DNA from: Mesobacillus subterraneus
GTDB lineage: Bacteria; Bacillota; Bacilli; Bacillales; Cytobacillaceae
Direction of reading: 5' to 3'
Length of the DNA stretch: 64,000 nt
Assembly: GCF_003937825.1 (NCBI RefSeq)
Contig: NZ_RSFW01000037.1
Location: 1-64,000, forward strand
Numbering within the stretch: position 1 is the first letter of the stretch; every line of letters starts with the position of its first letter. Below are positions 25,888 to 34,698 of the stretch, one piece after another. The position numbers and the translations under genes are program-made. The notes below the pieces were generated by a model that did no database searches, was not told where the DNA came from, and saw only the letters and a program-made list of their open reading frames with translations.

Positions 25888-26214
25888 ATGCCAGATAAAA
25901 ATGATGTAGTCATTATTGAGTTGGATCGACCACGTGAGTTGCGCTTTGGACATAAGGCATTAAAAAAGTTGAGTGCTCTTACTGGCAAAAGCCTAGAAGA
26001 ATTTGAAATGGACGGAAACAACTTAGAGGAACTTGAAAAAGTAATGTACTGTGCTCTGATGTTCGATGCTAAGGAAAACAACGAAACTTTGAAATTGGAA
26101 GAAATGGAGGATCTTCTTGATTACTCAAGATCCTTTAAATACACCATGGAAAAGCTTCAGGAAGCATTGGAGAGCGCGTTTGGAAGCATTCCGGAGGATG
26201 TTGAAAAAAACTAA
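25888..26214 (+). CDS. Tail assembly chaperone gpG-like
   Basis: 108 residues, largely helical and acidic. It ends at TAA 26212-26214 directly after the slippery run A AAA AAC (26205-26211). In the -1 frame the reading continues without interruption into the next ORF, so this gene gives both a short (G) and an extended (GT) chaperone for the tape-measure protein. Confidence 0.85.
   Translation: MPDKNDVVIIELDRPRELRFGHKALKKLSALTGKSLEEFEMDGNNLEELEKVMYCALMFDAKENNETLKLEEMEDLLDYSRSFKYTMEKLQEALESAFGSIPEDVEKN
26205..26211 (+). promoter_or_regulatory. Programmed -1 ribosomal frameshift site
   Basis: The heptamer A AAA AAC is in the zero frame (GAA AAA AAC TAA). A -1 slip reads on as LTADSSPENVKWDWDV through to 26555. 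Position just before the gpG stop is exactly where such sites occur in siphophages. Confidence 0.85.
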
Positions 26215-26555
26215 CAGCGGATAGCAGCCCTGAAAATGTGAAATGGGATTGGGATGTATCCCTTAAATCTGCTATCCGAATTGGAATCAGACCAGCTGAG
26301 TACAACGAGATGACTCCTCATGAGTTGAATCTTTGCATTCATGCTTTCAATGAAGATCAAAAAATTCAATCTGAAGATAAGCTGACAATCGCCTATATGA
26401 ACGCCTACTGGCACAGGGTAGAAAAACTACCAAGCCTAAAACAGGTTTTGGGACAAGAGCCAGTTAAAAAGAAGATGACAGATAAGGAAATGTTTAATTG
26501 GGTTAAGGCGCTAAACGCAATGTTGGGCGGAACTATACAAAAAGGGGGTGAATAA
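26211..26555 (+). CDS. Frameshift extension gpT of the tail assembly chaperone
   Basis: About 114 residues made only after the -1 slip. A GTG at 26238 could start an independent ORF, but the frame is already open and protein-like from 26211 and no ribosome site precedes the GTG. The product is the C-terminal part of a ~222-residue gpGT fusion that binds the tape measure during tail assembly. Confidence 0.82.
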   Translation, partial: LTADSSPENVKWDWDVSLKSAIRIGIRPAEYNEMTPHELNLCIHAFNEDQKIQSEDKLTIAYMNAYWHRVEKLPSLKQVLGQEPVKKKMTDKEMFNWVKALNAMLGGTIQKGGE

Positions 26556-26556
26556 C

Positions 26557-27044
26557 TTGGCGATTGTAAGAAACCTGATGGTCCGTGCTGGGGCGGACTT
26601 TAGTGGATTGCAAAGAGGTATGAGACAAGCCCAGGGTCAGATTAGGAACTTTAGCCAACAGGTTACTCGATCAGTAGGTAGATTAAACGCCGTTTTAGCT
26701 GGAGTCGGAGCTACCATTGCAATTGGAGCTGCAATCAAAGATGCAATGGATTTTGAAACTTCCATGAATCAAGTGAGACGTATTATGGGACAGAGCGCCG
26801 GTGAGTTTACCAAATGGGCAGAGGAAACAGGTGCAGCTTTTGGATATTCAAAATTGCAGGCAGCTAAAGCAGGAGCAACATATGGAAACCTGTTAAGCAC
26901 ATTTTCTTCAGGTGCAGATGATACACGGAAGAAGACGGAAGAATTGATGAAAGCCACTGCAGTTGTGAGTGCAGCTACAGGAAGAACAATGGACGATACC
27001 TTTGAAAGAATTCGAAGCGGTTTACTTGGAAACACGGAAGCGAT
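26557..27044 (+). CDS. Tape-measure protein, exon 1
   Basis: The N-terminal 162 codons of the tail tape measure. They show the typical RAGADFSGLQRGMRQAQGQI opening, hydrophobic LAGVGATIAIGAAI and the FERIRSGLLGNTEAI segment. The unspliced frame runs into the intron and stops at 27063. TTG 26557 has AAAGGGGGTG upstream; GTG 26548 is also in frame. Joined to 28108-30157 it gives 845 residues with no lost codon. Confidence 0.88.
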
Positions 27045-28107
27045 AATCTTATCTGTCGCATAACTCAGAAATGGGTTATTAAAAATCGAGCAAAATCGGT
27101 GAAGGCTAAGTTATATTTCTAATAATCTTGGTATCAATGTGATAGTATATATGTGGAGGGATTACCATGATTTTCTACATTTATAAAATCACTTGTACCA
27201 TTAACGGAAAAGTATATATAGGACAAACCAAAAATATAAGGAAGCGTTGGGACGAGCATAAGTATCATCTAAGGCGAAACATCCATCATTCTACCCATAT
27301 GCAAAGAGCTTTCAATAAGCATGGGGAAGAATCTTTCTTGCACGAGGTTGTAGAGACTTGTAGCAAAGAACAAGCGGATGAGAGAGAAAAGTTTTGGATA
27401 GTATTTTATGACTCTACTAACAAATTGAAGGGATTTAATCTAGAAAGCGGCGGAAATTTATTAAAACAATTGGCCCAAGAAACCAAAGATAAAATCGGCA
27501 GAAAAAACAAGCTGAATTATAAAAAAACACACGTGTTTGTTAACTCTCCCGAGTCAATAATCAAAAGAAGCTCTTCTAATACTGGCAAGAAACGCTCGCC
27601 TGAATTTATAGAAAGGATGAGTGAGATCGCTAAAAAAAGAACAGGAGATTCGAATCCTTTCTACGGTAGAACCCACAGCCCCGAAGTTAAAGAAAAAATT
27701 AGTAAAGCTAACAGGGGCGGGACTGGTGGAGGAAAACCAAAAAAGAAACTTTTGGCGATTAATCTAGAAACTAAAGAAGAGATTATTTTTGGGTCAAAGT
27801 GTGAAGCTGCAAAAAACGGATTCCCTTCCAGGTCTTATATAAATAAGGTTTTGAATGGTACTTTTAAACAGTACAACGGATATACTTTCAAAGAAATATA
27901 ATAGGCTAATACCGAGGTAAAGCACACTTTAAAAGGTGTGGCTCACCGTAACGCATAGGTGCTGAACCTGTGCTTTTTTATTGCACAGAATATAATGCAC
28001 CCACGAGTGCTCGACACCTGACCATTAAGTTGAAGGTGAAAATGTATGCTGACCTTACAGGAAACTGTAAGAAGTAGAGGATAAAAAGCCTTTACGATAA
28101 CAAAGTG
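27045..28107 (+). mobile_element. Group I intron in the tape-measure gene
   Basis: The 1063-bp insertion splits the protein between GNTEAI and EDLGIN. Exon 1 ends in GCGAT; GUCGC at 27055-27059 pairs with it (P1), giving the required U-G wobble at the splice site. The adjoining UCU can pair with exon 2 AGA (P10). The intron ends in G (28107). P4-like CGGU (27095 region) and ACCG (27912 region) fit a group I core. It carries a GIY-YIG endonuclease gene. Confidence 0.85.
27167..27901 (+). CDS. GIY-YIG homing endonuclease (intron-encoded)
   Basis: 244 residues. The N-terminal GIY-YIG nuclease (about 1-90) shows IYKITCTINGKVYIGQT, RKRWDEH and the later Glu in REKFWI/ESFLHEV. NUMOD3-type repeats (KKRSPEFIERMSEIAKKR, about 139; THSPEVKEKISKAN, about 168) and a C-terminal NUMOD1/IENR1-like segment (SKCEAAKNGF...YINKVLNG) bind DNA. 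It would cut intronless tape-measure alleles and spread the intron. ATG 27167 has TGGAGGGAT upstream. Confidence 0.93.
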   Translation: MIFYIYKITCTINGKVYIGQTKNIRKRWDEHKYHLRRNIHHSTHMQRAFNKHGEESFLHEVVETCSKEQADEREKFWIVFYDSTNKLKGFNLESGGNLLKQLAQETKDKIGRKNKLNYKKTHVFVNSPESIIKRSSSNTGKKRSPEFIERMSEIAKKRTGDSNPFYGRTHSPEVKEKISKANRGGTGGGKPKKKLLAINLETKEEIIFGSKCEAAKNGFPSRSYINKVLNGTFKQYNGYTFKEI

Positions 28108-30157
28108 AGAAGATTTAGGTATTAACGTAAACGTAGCAATGATCGAGTCTACAAATGCATTTAAGCAGTTCGCCAACGGAGCTTCATGGGATCAATTAAG
28201 TTTCCAGGTTCAACAGCAAATCCGTTATATGGCCATTTTGGAGCAGGCTACCCAAAAATACGGAACCACCATCTCTGATTCCACTTCCGTTCGACTTGCC
28301 ACCTTCGTTCAAGCCTTAAACAATATGAAGCTAGCGCTTGGACAAGCTTTTTTACCTATCCTGAACGTCGCCTTACCAGTGCTCAGTGTTTTAGCTAATA
28401 AAATTGCTTCTGTTATGGGAATTGTGGCTCAGTTTGTCAGAGCATTAGTCGGTAAGAAAGGGGACATCCCCCAGCAGACAACTGCCATAAGCAATCAGAC
28501 AGCTGCGGTAAATAATTTAGGTGCAGCACATGAGAACGCAGGCAAAAAGGCGAAAAAGGCTGCAAAGGAAGCAAAGAAAGCAAGCCGGGGCATAGCTGGT
28601 TTTGACCAAATCAATCAATTGGCGGATCCTTCTAGCGGAGCAGGTGCCGGTGCAGGAGCTGGTTCAGCTGGAGCAGGAGGAACTGGTGGATCAGTAGAAA
28701 TGCCATCGGTGGACACAGGGCATACCGAAGGGGTACTTTCAAAAATAAGTAAAAAAGTTCAAGATTTTGCTAACAAGGTAAAGAAATTCTTTGCTCCTGT
28801 CGTAAAGTTCTTTAAAAAGGTTTGGTCTGAAGTATCTTCATACTTTATGGAAAAAGTGAAGGATTTGGTGAAGTTTTGGAATCAGTACGGCGGGCAGTTT
28901 ATCCAGGCTATGAAAAATATTTGGAAAGGGATAAAGCCCATCGTAACATGGTTAGTAAAATTCATATGGGATTCCACTAAGGGTTTAATCGATGGAGTCA
29001 TCACATTCTTCAAAGGGCTCATTAAATTCATTTCTGGGGCATTTACTGGCGATTGGAAAACAGCCTTCTCCGGAATAAAGGATATGGTTGTGGGAGCCTT
29101 TCAGGCCATATGGAATTTCTTTAATTTAACGCTTATTGGCGGTCTGAAAAAGGGACTAGTATCACTAGTGAAAACTTTTACAGATGATTTTGCCAAGATT
29201 GCTGCCAAGGTAAAGGAACCATTTTCAAAAATAGGTGAATGGTTCAATGGGATCGGCACCAAAATGTATGAAGGCATGAAGGCGCCATTTAAAGATGTAT
29301 ACAATTGGTTCAAGGATAATGTGGTCAAGAAATTCAGCGAAGTCCTAGTTAACTGGAAAGGGGATATTGCGTCTAAAGCATCTTCTATCTGGTCTTCTAT
29401 CAAAGGAAGCTTTACAGGGGCATATAGTTGGTTTAAAGACACCGTTGTCTACAAGTTTTATGAAGCACTAGTCAACTGGAAAAGTATCATTGCAAATAAG
29501 GGATTGGAAATCTGGAATGCAATCAAGGGGAAGTTCACGGGTGCTTATGCCTGGTTTAGGGACAATGTAGCGAGAAAACCGTGGGAAGCCCTAAATAATA
29601 TGAAAAGCTCAATTGCTAGTTCGGCAGGCAACATTTGGGCAGCAATCAAAGGGAAATTCACTGATGTTTATGGTTGGTTCAAGAGGAATGTAACAGACAA
29701 GATATCCTCGGCTTTTAATAAAATCAGAACTTCCTTTACAAATGGACTTGCTAACGGTGTAAGGACACTGCTCAATAAATTAATTGACGGTATCAATGCT
29801 CCAATTCTAACCTTAAAGAATTTTACCGTAATGGGGAAAAGGCCATTCAGTGGATTAGACACAATCCCTCGCCTTGCAAAAGGCGGTATCACCACCGGTC
29901 CAACCCTAGCATTAATCGGTGATAACCCGGGCGGTAAAGAGGTAGTATCTCCACTGAATAAATTGCAGGATATGATGGCTGCTACAGTTGGAAATGCAGT
30001 GATGGCAGCTATGCAATTCAATTCTTCAGCAGGTAATGCTGGAGGGGGAGACACAATATTAAATATCGATGGCAGAACTTTTGCGAGGATCGTTAAACCA
30101 TACTTGGATAAAGAGAACAAGAGGATAGGAACGAATGTAAAAATGAATTCCATTTAA
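28108..30157 (+). CDS. Tape-measure protein, exon 2
   Basis: C-terminal 683 codons. It starts EDLGINVNVAMIESTNAFKQFA after splicing and then carries hydrophobic segments, a Gly/Ala-rich linker (GAGAGAGSAGAGG), and four tandem ~41-residue repeats of a (D/G)(V/A)Y-x-WF motif beginning near 29294, 29417, 29540 and 29663. It ends in GGITTGPTLALIGDNPGGKE, common at tape-measure C-termini. Sets tail length and takes part in DNA injection. ATG 28139 would be an internal start only if splicing failed. Confidence 0.9.
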
Positions 30158-30169
30158 GGCGGTGGGTAA

Positions 30170-30520
30170 ATGGCGCTTATAGAAATCAATGGGGTGGATT
30201 TGCCCACCCCTTCAGACTTCCAGGTAGGCATTATGGACTTGAGTAAGGCAGAACGTAATGCACGTGGAACCATGATCATTGAAAGAATCGCGACGAAGAG
30301 GAAACTGGACATCTCTTATTCATACCTGTCCAGGACAGAATTAAGTCAGGTATTAAGTGCGGTCTCACCTGTTTTCTTTAATGTAAGATATCTGGATCCA
30401 CAAACAGACCAATATCGTACCGGAAGTTTTTATTGCGGTGACAGAAATGCGGGTATGCTGGATTTCAAAGACGGAGTTCCCCGTTATAAAGATATTAAAT
30501 TCGATTTGATTGAAAGATAG
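30170..30520 (+). CDS. DUF6711-like distal tail protein
   Basis: 116 residues, beta-rich, with MALIEINGVDLPTPSDFQVG start and YRTGSFYCGDRNAG centre; resembles a small family regularly found after the tape measure in Bacillus siphophages. AGGCGGTGG precedes the ATG. Exact role in the tail tip unknown. Confidence 0.7.
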   Translation: MALIEINGVDLPTPSDFQVGIMDLSKAERNARGTMIIERIATKRKLDISYSYLSRTELSQVLSAVSPVFFNVRYLDPQTDQYRTGSFYCGDRNAGMLDFKDGVPRYKDIKFDLIER

Positions 30521-30530
30521 GTGACAAATA

Positions 30531-31664
30531 ATGCTGAACGTCAGTAATGCTTTTAAAGAGGCAGTATATGCACCTATCCGTAAAATCACAGCAAGGATCC
30601 ATTTCACATTGAATGGCAGCACCAAAACCTATGATGATGATTTCATCATTCGGGCAAGTATCCTGGAAGAAATGAACACCATCAATGAAACCTTGCCATC
30701 GAACGAAGCGATTGTCACATTGGAAAATACCAATGGAGAATTCAACATTTTAAATCTGCAAAGGATGCAGGAAATCATTGCAAGCAGGCCTAAGATTCAA
30801 ATGGAATTCGGTCTTGTTTATGAAGATGAAAGTATCGAGTGGGTGCCGATGGGTACCTATTTTTTGGTTGAGTGGAAAAATGAAGTTGCAGCCATGAGTA
30901 TTTCACTGATCGGACGAGATAACTTCGACATGCTTTCCCAAATTTCTTATAACAACACGGCGGGGAACAACTTATATAATCTGGCAGCAGACATCTTACA
31001 AAAGGCTGGCATTGTAGATTTTACAATTGATAACAGTTTGAAAAGTATTAACACGAATGGTTTTTTAGAAAGGCTCGACAGCAGGACAGCCCTTCAGCAT
31101 ATCGGGATAGCTTCAAGAAGTGCAGTTTTCCAGGATAGATACGGCAAGGTCATCATAAAACCCTTCACAGCCATGGACGCCAGCAGCAACTACCTTTCCT
31201 ATGCGGGCCAGCCGTTACATTACTTCGGCGCCGTTTATCCATTGACTACCAACGGTTCCGGGATGAAAAACATCGGATACGATAATGTTTTCGAGGAGCC
31301 AGAAATATCCCTGGATAAGTCCATCTATGAAGTAGTAGTGAATGTTTATGGACCAGGAGATCCAAGAGAAATTATCCGTATTAATACTAGTATCAACGGA
31401 CAAAACGGTTCTTCTTTTAAAATAGATAACCCTCTCATTAACACGGATGAGATGGCGATTAAAGTGGCGGATTGGATCATCAAGGAAAGTAACTACAATG
31501 CCATCTATAAAACGGTATGGAGGCAAAATCCTGCCCTGGAGTGCGCGGATATGGTCCTGGTTGAGGATAGTTTCCAAGCCATGAAGCAGACAAGGATTTT
31601 CAGGCAGGAATATCAATATGAAGGATATCTGAAAGGCGTAACAGAAAGCAAAGGTGGTATTTAA
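30531..31664 (+). CDS. DUF5048-like tail tip/baseplate protein
   Basis: 377 residues; FKEAVYAPIRKITARIHFTLNG and the mid-region NLAADILQKAGI fit the DUF5048 tail-tip family, which structurally resembles tail hub/Dit-Tal proteins. Overlapping spacing with the next gene (stop followed at once by ATG) indicates one operon. Confidence 0.75.
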   Translation: MLNVSNAFKEAVYAPIRKITARIHFTLNGSTKTYDDDFIIRASILEEMNTINETLPSNEAIVTLENTNGEFNILNLQRMQEIIASRPKIQMEFGLVYEDESIEWVPMGTYFLVEWKNEVAAMSISLIGRDNFDMLSQISYNNTAGNNLYNLAADILQKAGIVDFTIDNSLKSINTNGFLERLDSRTALQHIGIASRSAVFQDRYGKVIIKPFTAMDASSNYLSYAGQPLHYFGAVYPLTTNGSGMKNIGYDNVFEEPEISLDKSIYEVVVNVYGPGDPREIIRINTSINGQNGSSFKIDNPLINTDEMAIKVADWIIKESNYNAIYKTVWRQNPALECADMVLVEDSFQAMKQTRIFRQEYQYEGYLKGVTESKGGI

Positions 31665-32816
31665 ATGGTCTATAACAAGACAGCCTGGAAGGATAGGGTT
31701 GTGGAACGGCCCCTTACTTTCACGATGCAAAATAACGCGGATGGCAGTGTGACCTTAGCCCCTGCTGAAGGGCAGATCATTGACCCGGGAACGGCACTCA
31801 CTGCCCTTCTAATGAACAATTTAGAAAAACAGTATGATGAAGCAATAGCATGGGCCAAAGAGTTTGGACTTGGTTCGAACACAAAAACCGTAGACTGGAA
31901 TACCGTAAGCGAATCAGGATTTTATTCGGGAATAACTGGTGGACCAAATGGGTCATCAAATTATTTTGGTTTTCATAGTCAAAACAGCCCAAACTATGCA
32001 ACCCAGGTTGTTCAAAGGTTAGGAGTGACTTGGACCAGAAACAAAGAAAATGGGGTCTGGCAGGCTTGGACCAGATTAGAAACCACTGATGGCGCCCAAG
32101 CAAAAGCGGACCTAGCTGAGGCCTATGCAGTAAATAATGCAGTAAATCAGGCTAAAGCGTATGCAATGAATTCAATATCCACTGGGTCAACTGCAGATCC
32201 TAACACTACACAAGAGTCGTATATTCTCACGAATCATGCAAACAGTCCTGGTGGCAGCGCTTATTGGCATATTTTCACCCTCTTCTATTCGTCGAAAACT
32301 GGAAACCGTGTACAAATTGCAATTTCCTATAATGGACGAGTTAGGATGGAGATACGCCAGTTTTTTAGCGGTTCTTGGTCTACCTGGCATCGAGTGACGG
32401 CGGGAGAAATCTACACCCACGCAAGCAGATCGGCTTCAGCTGCCCAGTCTTGTGCTGCAGGTGCTTGGACTATGATGACCTACCCTACTGTAAACGACAA
32501 CGTCGGTGGGGGTACCTGGTCTAGTAGCCAATGGATAGTACCAGAGACAGGGATTTATCAAGTTCATGCCGGCGTACAACTGGCTAGTATTGTTGCAGGC
32601 ATTAGAGTATTCACAGCTGTTTTTGTGGGAAACAGTCTATATGATGAAACCCGTCTGACCATGAGGATGACATCAGGAGGGTCGGACAGTCTATTTTTAG
32701 GTAATGCTATTTTGCAGCTAACAGCAGGCCAAAGAATCGACTTTCGTGTATATCACGATTTTACCGGCGCATTAAATACGATGATGAACTTCTTTAAAGC
32801 CACCAGAATTGGATAG
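31665..32816 (+). CDS. Tail fibre/receptor-binding protein with pyocin-knob repeats and C1q-like tip
   Basis: 383 residues. The N-terminus (1-75) attaches to the tail tip. Two pyocin-knob-like repeats follow (SESGFYSGITGGPNGSSNYF...WQAWTRLETT about 85-145, and AYWHIFTLFYSS...WSTWHRVTAGE about 190-245), then a C-terminal C1q/TNF-like beta domain (TWSSSQWIVPETGIYQVHAGVQL...). Likely binds the host surface glycopolymer. Confidence 0.85.
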   Translation: MVYNKTAWKDRVVERPLTFTMQNNADGSVTLAPAEGQIIDPGTALTALLMNNLEKQYDEAIAWAKEFGLGSNTKTVDWNTVSESGFYSGITGGPNGSSNYFGFHSQNSPNYATQVVQRLGVTWTRNKENGVWQAWTRLETTDGAQAKADLAEAYAVNNAVNQAKAYAMNSISTGSTADPNTTQESYILTNHANSPGGSAYWHIFTLFYSSKTGNRVQIAISYNGRVRMEIRQFFSGSWSTWHRVTAGEIYTHASRSASAAQSCAAGAWTMMTYPTVNDNVGGGTWSSSQWIVPETGIYQVHAGVQLASIVAGIRVFTAVFVGNSLYDETRLTMRMTSGGSDSLFLGNAILQLTAGQRIDFRVYHDFTGALNTMMNFFKATRIG

Positions 32817-32833
32817 AAAGGAGAGGTTCTGAA

Positions 32834-33100
32834 GTGAATAAGGAAAAAGCAATCTTGAAAATATACCCGGAAGCTGTACCAAACGTGGATTTCATTATTA
32901 CGGCTGACCCGGAAACCTTGGAAACGACCATCCACACATGGAAATATGATAAACCGAAGCCGACTGATTCCCAGCTACAGGCAGCCTGGGACGATTTGCA
33001 GGCGAACCCTCCTGTAAAACCCAAGAGTCTTGAAGAACAGATAAAAGCAAGACTGGAAGCACTGGAGTTGGCTACAATTACACTTATGGATTTTATGTAA
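32834..33100 (+). CDS. XkdW-like tail protein
   Basis: 88 residues; the ETTIHTWKYDKPKPTDSQLQAAWD and LEEQIKARLEALE segments are characteristic of XkdW/tail-fibre-linked proteins of PBSX-type phages. GTG start after AAAGGAGAGG. Confidence 0.8.
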   Translation: MNKEKAILKIYPEAVPNVDFIITADPETLETTIHTWKYDKPKPTDSQLQAAWDDLQANPPVKPKSLEEQIKARLEALELATITLMDFM

Positions 33101-33113
33101 AAAGGAGAAGGAG

Positions 33114-33260
33114 ATGGAAAACAATATGTATCAATTCGTTCTTAATATGTGGGTATTTGGCAAAGTAACAGAAACACAGGTTAATAATTACACAACCAAA
33201 GGATTTATCACTGAGCAGGAAGCCCAGCAGATTTTAGCAACGCCACAGGATGACCAATAG
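33114..33260 (+). CDS. XkdX family protein (48 aa)
   Basis: Small frame starting ATG 33114 behind AAAAGGAGAAGGAG. FVLNMWVFGKVTETQVNNY..GFITEQEAQQIL is the XkdX pattern. Usually lies between XkdW and the lysis genes, as here. Function unknown. Confidence 0.85.
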   Translation: MENNMYQFVLNMWVFGKVTETQVNNYTTKGFITEQEAQQILATPQDDQ

Positions 33261-33305
33261 GCTTTTGGGGACAGAAAGAGATAATCGTTAGGGGGGAAGT
33301 GAGCA

Positions 33306-33584
33306 TTGGAGGAGACAACGGTGGATTTATTTAAACAGACTGTTCAGAATGACATCGCTGAACTAAAAAAATGTGACAAGGACCTTAAAGAGGAAATAGA
33401 TAAACTCAAACAAACCGTCGCTTTCCATGATCGTGATATCCACGATATCAAAGAAACGCTTAAGGAAATCAAAGAAGACACTAAATGGCTACGAAGATCC
33501 ATCACCAATGCCCTGATTGTTGCATTGATTACTGGAGCTGTGGCTATTTTTTATGCTGCTTTAAAATCGCAAGGAGGGGTTTAA
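33306..33584 (+). CDS. xhlA: XhlA/BhlA-type lysis protein
   Basis: 92 residues: long amphipathic coiled coil (TVQNDIAELKKCDKDLKEEIDKL) and a single C-terminal membrane helix (ALIVALITGAVAIFYAAL). XhlA acts with the holin in host lysis. TTG start after AGGGGGGAAGTGAGC. Confidence 0.88.
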   Translation: MEETTVDLFKQTVQNDIAELKKCDKDLKEEIDKLKQTVAFHDRDIHDIKETLKEIKEDTKWLRRSITNALIVALITGAVAIFYAALKSQGGV

Positions 33585-33585
33585 A

Positions 33586-33837
33586 ATGTACGAACAACCG
33601 AAAACGTGGAAAGACTGGGCCATCCTTTTGTCAGGGTGGCTTTCTTTATTGGCACTAGGGTTGAAAGGGATATTTGGTGTGGACATCACGCCGTTCGCCT
33701 CGGATATTGCTAACTTCATTATCTTGAGTATATTCATGGCCGTAAATGCCTGGTCTGTATGGAAGAACACCTACGTTTCACATAAAGCAAAACTACAAAA
33801 GAAGGCACTGCAAGCACAGGGATTGATTCGAAAATAG
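33586..33837 (+). CDS. Phage holin (XhlB-like)
   Basis: 83 residues with two membrane helices (about 12-30 and 40-60) and a basic C-terminal tail (SHKAKLQKKALQAQGLIRK). Follows xhlA by one base with AAGGAGGGG overlapping its end, and precedes the amidase. Forms the membrane lesion that frees the endolysin. Confidence 0.88.
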   Translation: MYEQPKTWKDWAILLSGWLSLLALGLKGIFGVDITPFASDIANFIILSIFMAVNAWSVWKNTYVSHKAKLQKKALQAQGLIRK

Positions 33838-33865
33838 GCTACCCTCCAGGGTGGCTTTTCTTATT
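33838..33865 (+). terminator. Terminator after the holin
   Basis: GCTACCCT (33838-33845) pairs with AGGGTGGC (33848-33855), then TTTTCTTATTTTT. Confidence 0.75.
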
Positions 33866-33963
33866 TTTCCCAGAAAGGGGGTGATTGTCATGTAAGGACC
33901 TGGGACAGGTGTACAAGCAAGGAATATAAAGAGGAAAACAAATATTATTAGAGGTGATTAAAC

Positions 33964-34653
33964 ATGGTAAAAGTATTTATTGATCCAGGTCACGGCGGTA
34001 CAGATCCAGGCGCAGTTGGTAACGGGCTTAGGGAGAAGGATTTAACACTCCAAATCGGAACTCGTATCAAAAACATTCTTACACAGGAATATGACAATGT
34101 CTCTGTTTTAATGAGTCGTACTGGTGATCAAACAGTTTCCCTTACGGAAAGGACAAATGCAGCAAACTCCTGGGGTGCTGATTTCCTTCTGTCTGTTCAT
34201 ATTAATGCTGGTGGAGGAACAGGGTACGAGGATTTCATTTACCCTGGTGTAGGGGCACCGACAACTACGTACCAAAGTAATATTCATGCAGCTATCATTG
34301 CCCTTGTTGACTTTTATGATCGTGGGAAGAAAACAGCGAATTTCCACATGCTCCGGGAGTCACGTATGCCAGCGCTTCTTACCGAGAATGGATTCATTGA
34401 TAATGCTAACGATGCAGCCAAACTAAAATCCAGCACATTCATTGAAAACATTGCTCGTGGCCATGTGAATGGTATTGTTAAAAGCTTCAATCTTCCTAAG
34501 AAGGCCACAGCTGTTTATCACACAGTTGTCGCTGGAGATACGGTATATTCTTTAAGCAAGACTTATGGAAGTACTACTCAACAAATCAAGGATTGGAACA
34601 ACCTTGATGACAATTACACTATTTATGTAGGACAAGTGCTTCGAGTTAAATAA
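33964..34653 (+). CDS. Endolysin: N-acetylmuramoyl-L-alanine amidase with LysM domain
   Basis: 229 residues. Amidase_3 domain (about 1-178): zinc ligands in IDPGHGG, SLTERTNAAN, SVHINA and the catalytic Glu in LLTENGF. One C-terminal LysM (about 185-229: YHTVVAGDTVYSLSKTYGST...YVGQVLRV) binds peptidoglycan. No signal peptide, so release depends on the holin. AGAGGTG upstream of ATG. Confidence 0.95.
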   Translation: MVKVFIDPGHGGTDPGAVGNGLREKDLTLQIGTRIKNILTQEYDNVSVLMSRTGDQTVSLTERTNAANSWGADFLLSVHINAGGGTGYEDFIYPGVGAPTTTYQSNIHAAIIALVDFYDRGKKTANFHMLRESRMPALLTENGFIDNANDAAKLKSSTFIENIARGHVNGIVKSFNLPKKATAVYHTVVAGDTVYSLSKTYGSTTQQIKDWNNLDDNYTIYVGQVLRVK

Positions 34654-34658
34654 ATTAG

Positions 34659-34687
34659 ACAAGCCCTTCTTAAAACGAAGGGCTTGT
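34659..34687. terminator. Bidirectional terminator between endolysin and SH3b gene
   Basis: ACAAGCCCTTC (34659-34669) pairs with GAAGGGCTTGT (34677-34687). It serves both convergent genes. Confidence 0.85.
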
Positions 34688-34698
34688 TTACTTTAATC

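Noticed and set aside
26238-26555. Independent gene starting at GTG 26238
   Set aside because: The frame is open and coding upstream to the slippery site and no ribosome site precedes the GTG; it is the frameshift extension.
27045-27063. Frameshift or stop mutation truncating the tape measure
   Set aside because: The premature stop lies inside a group I intron, and the exons rejoin in frame.
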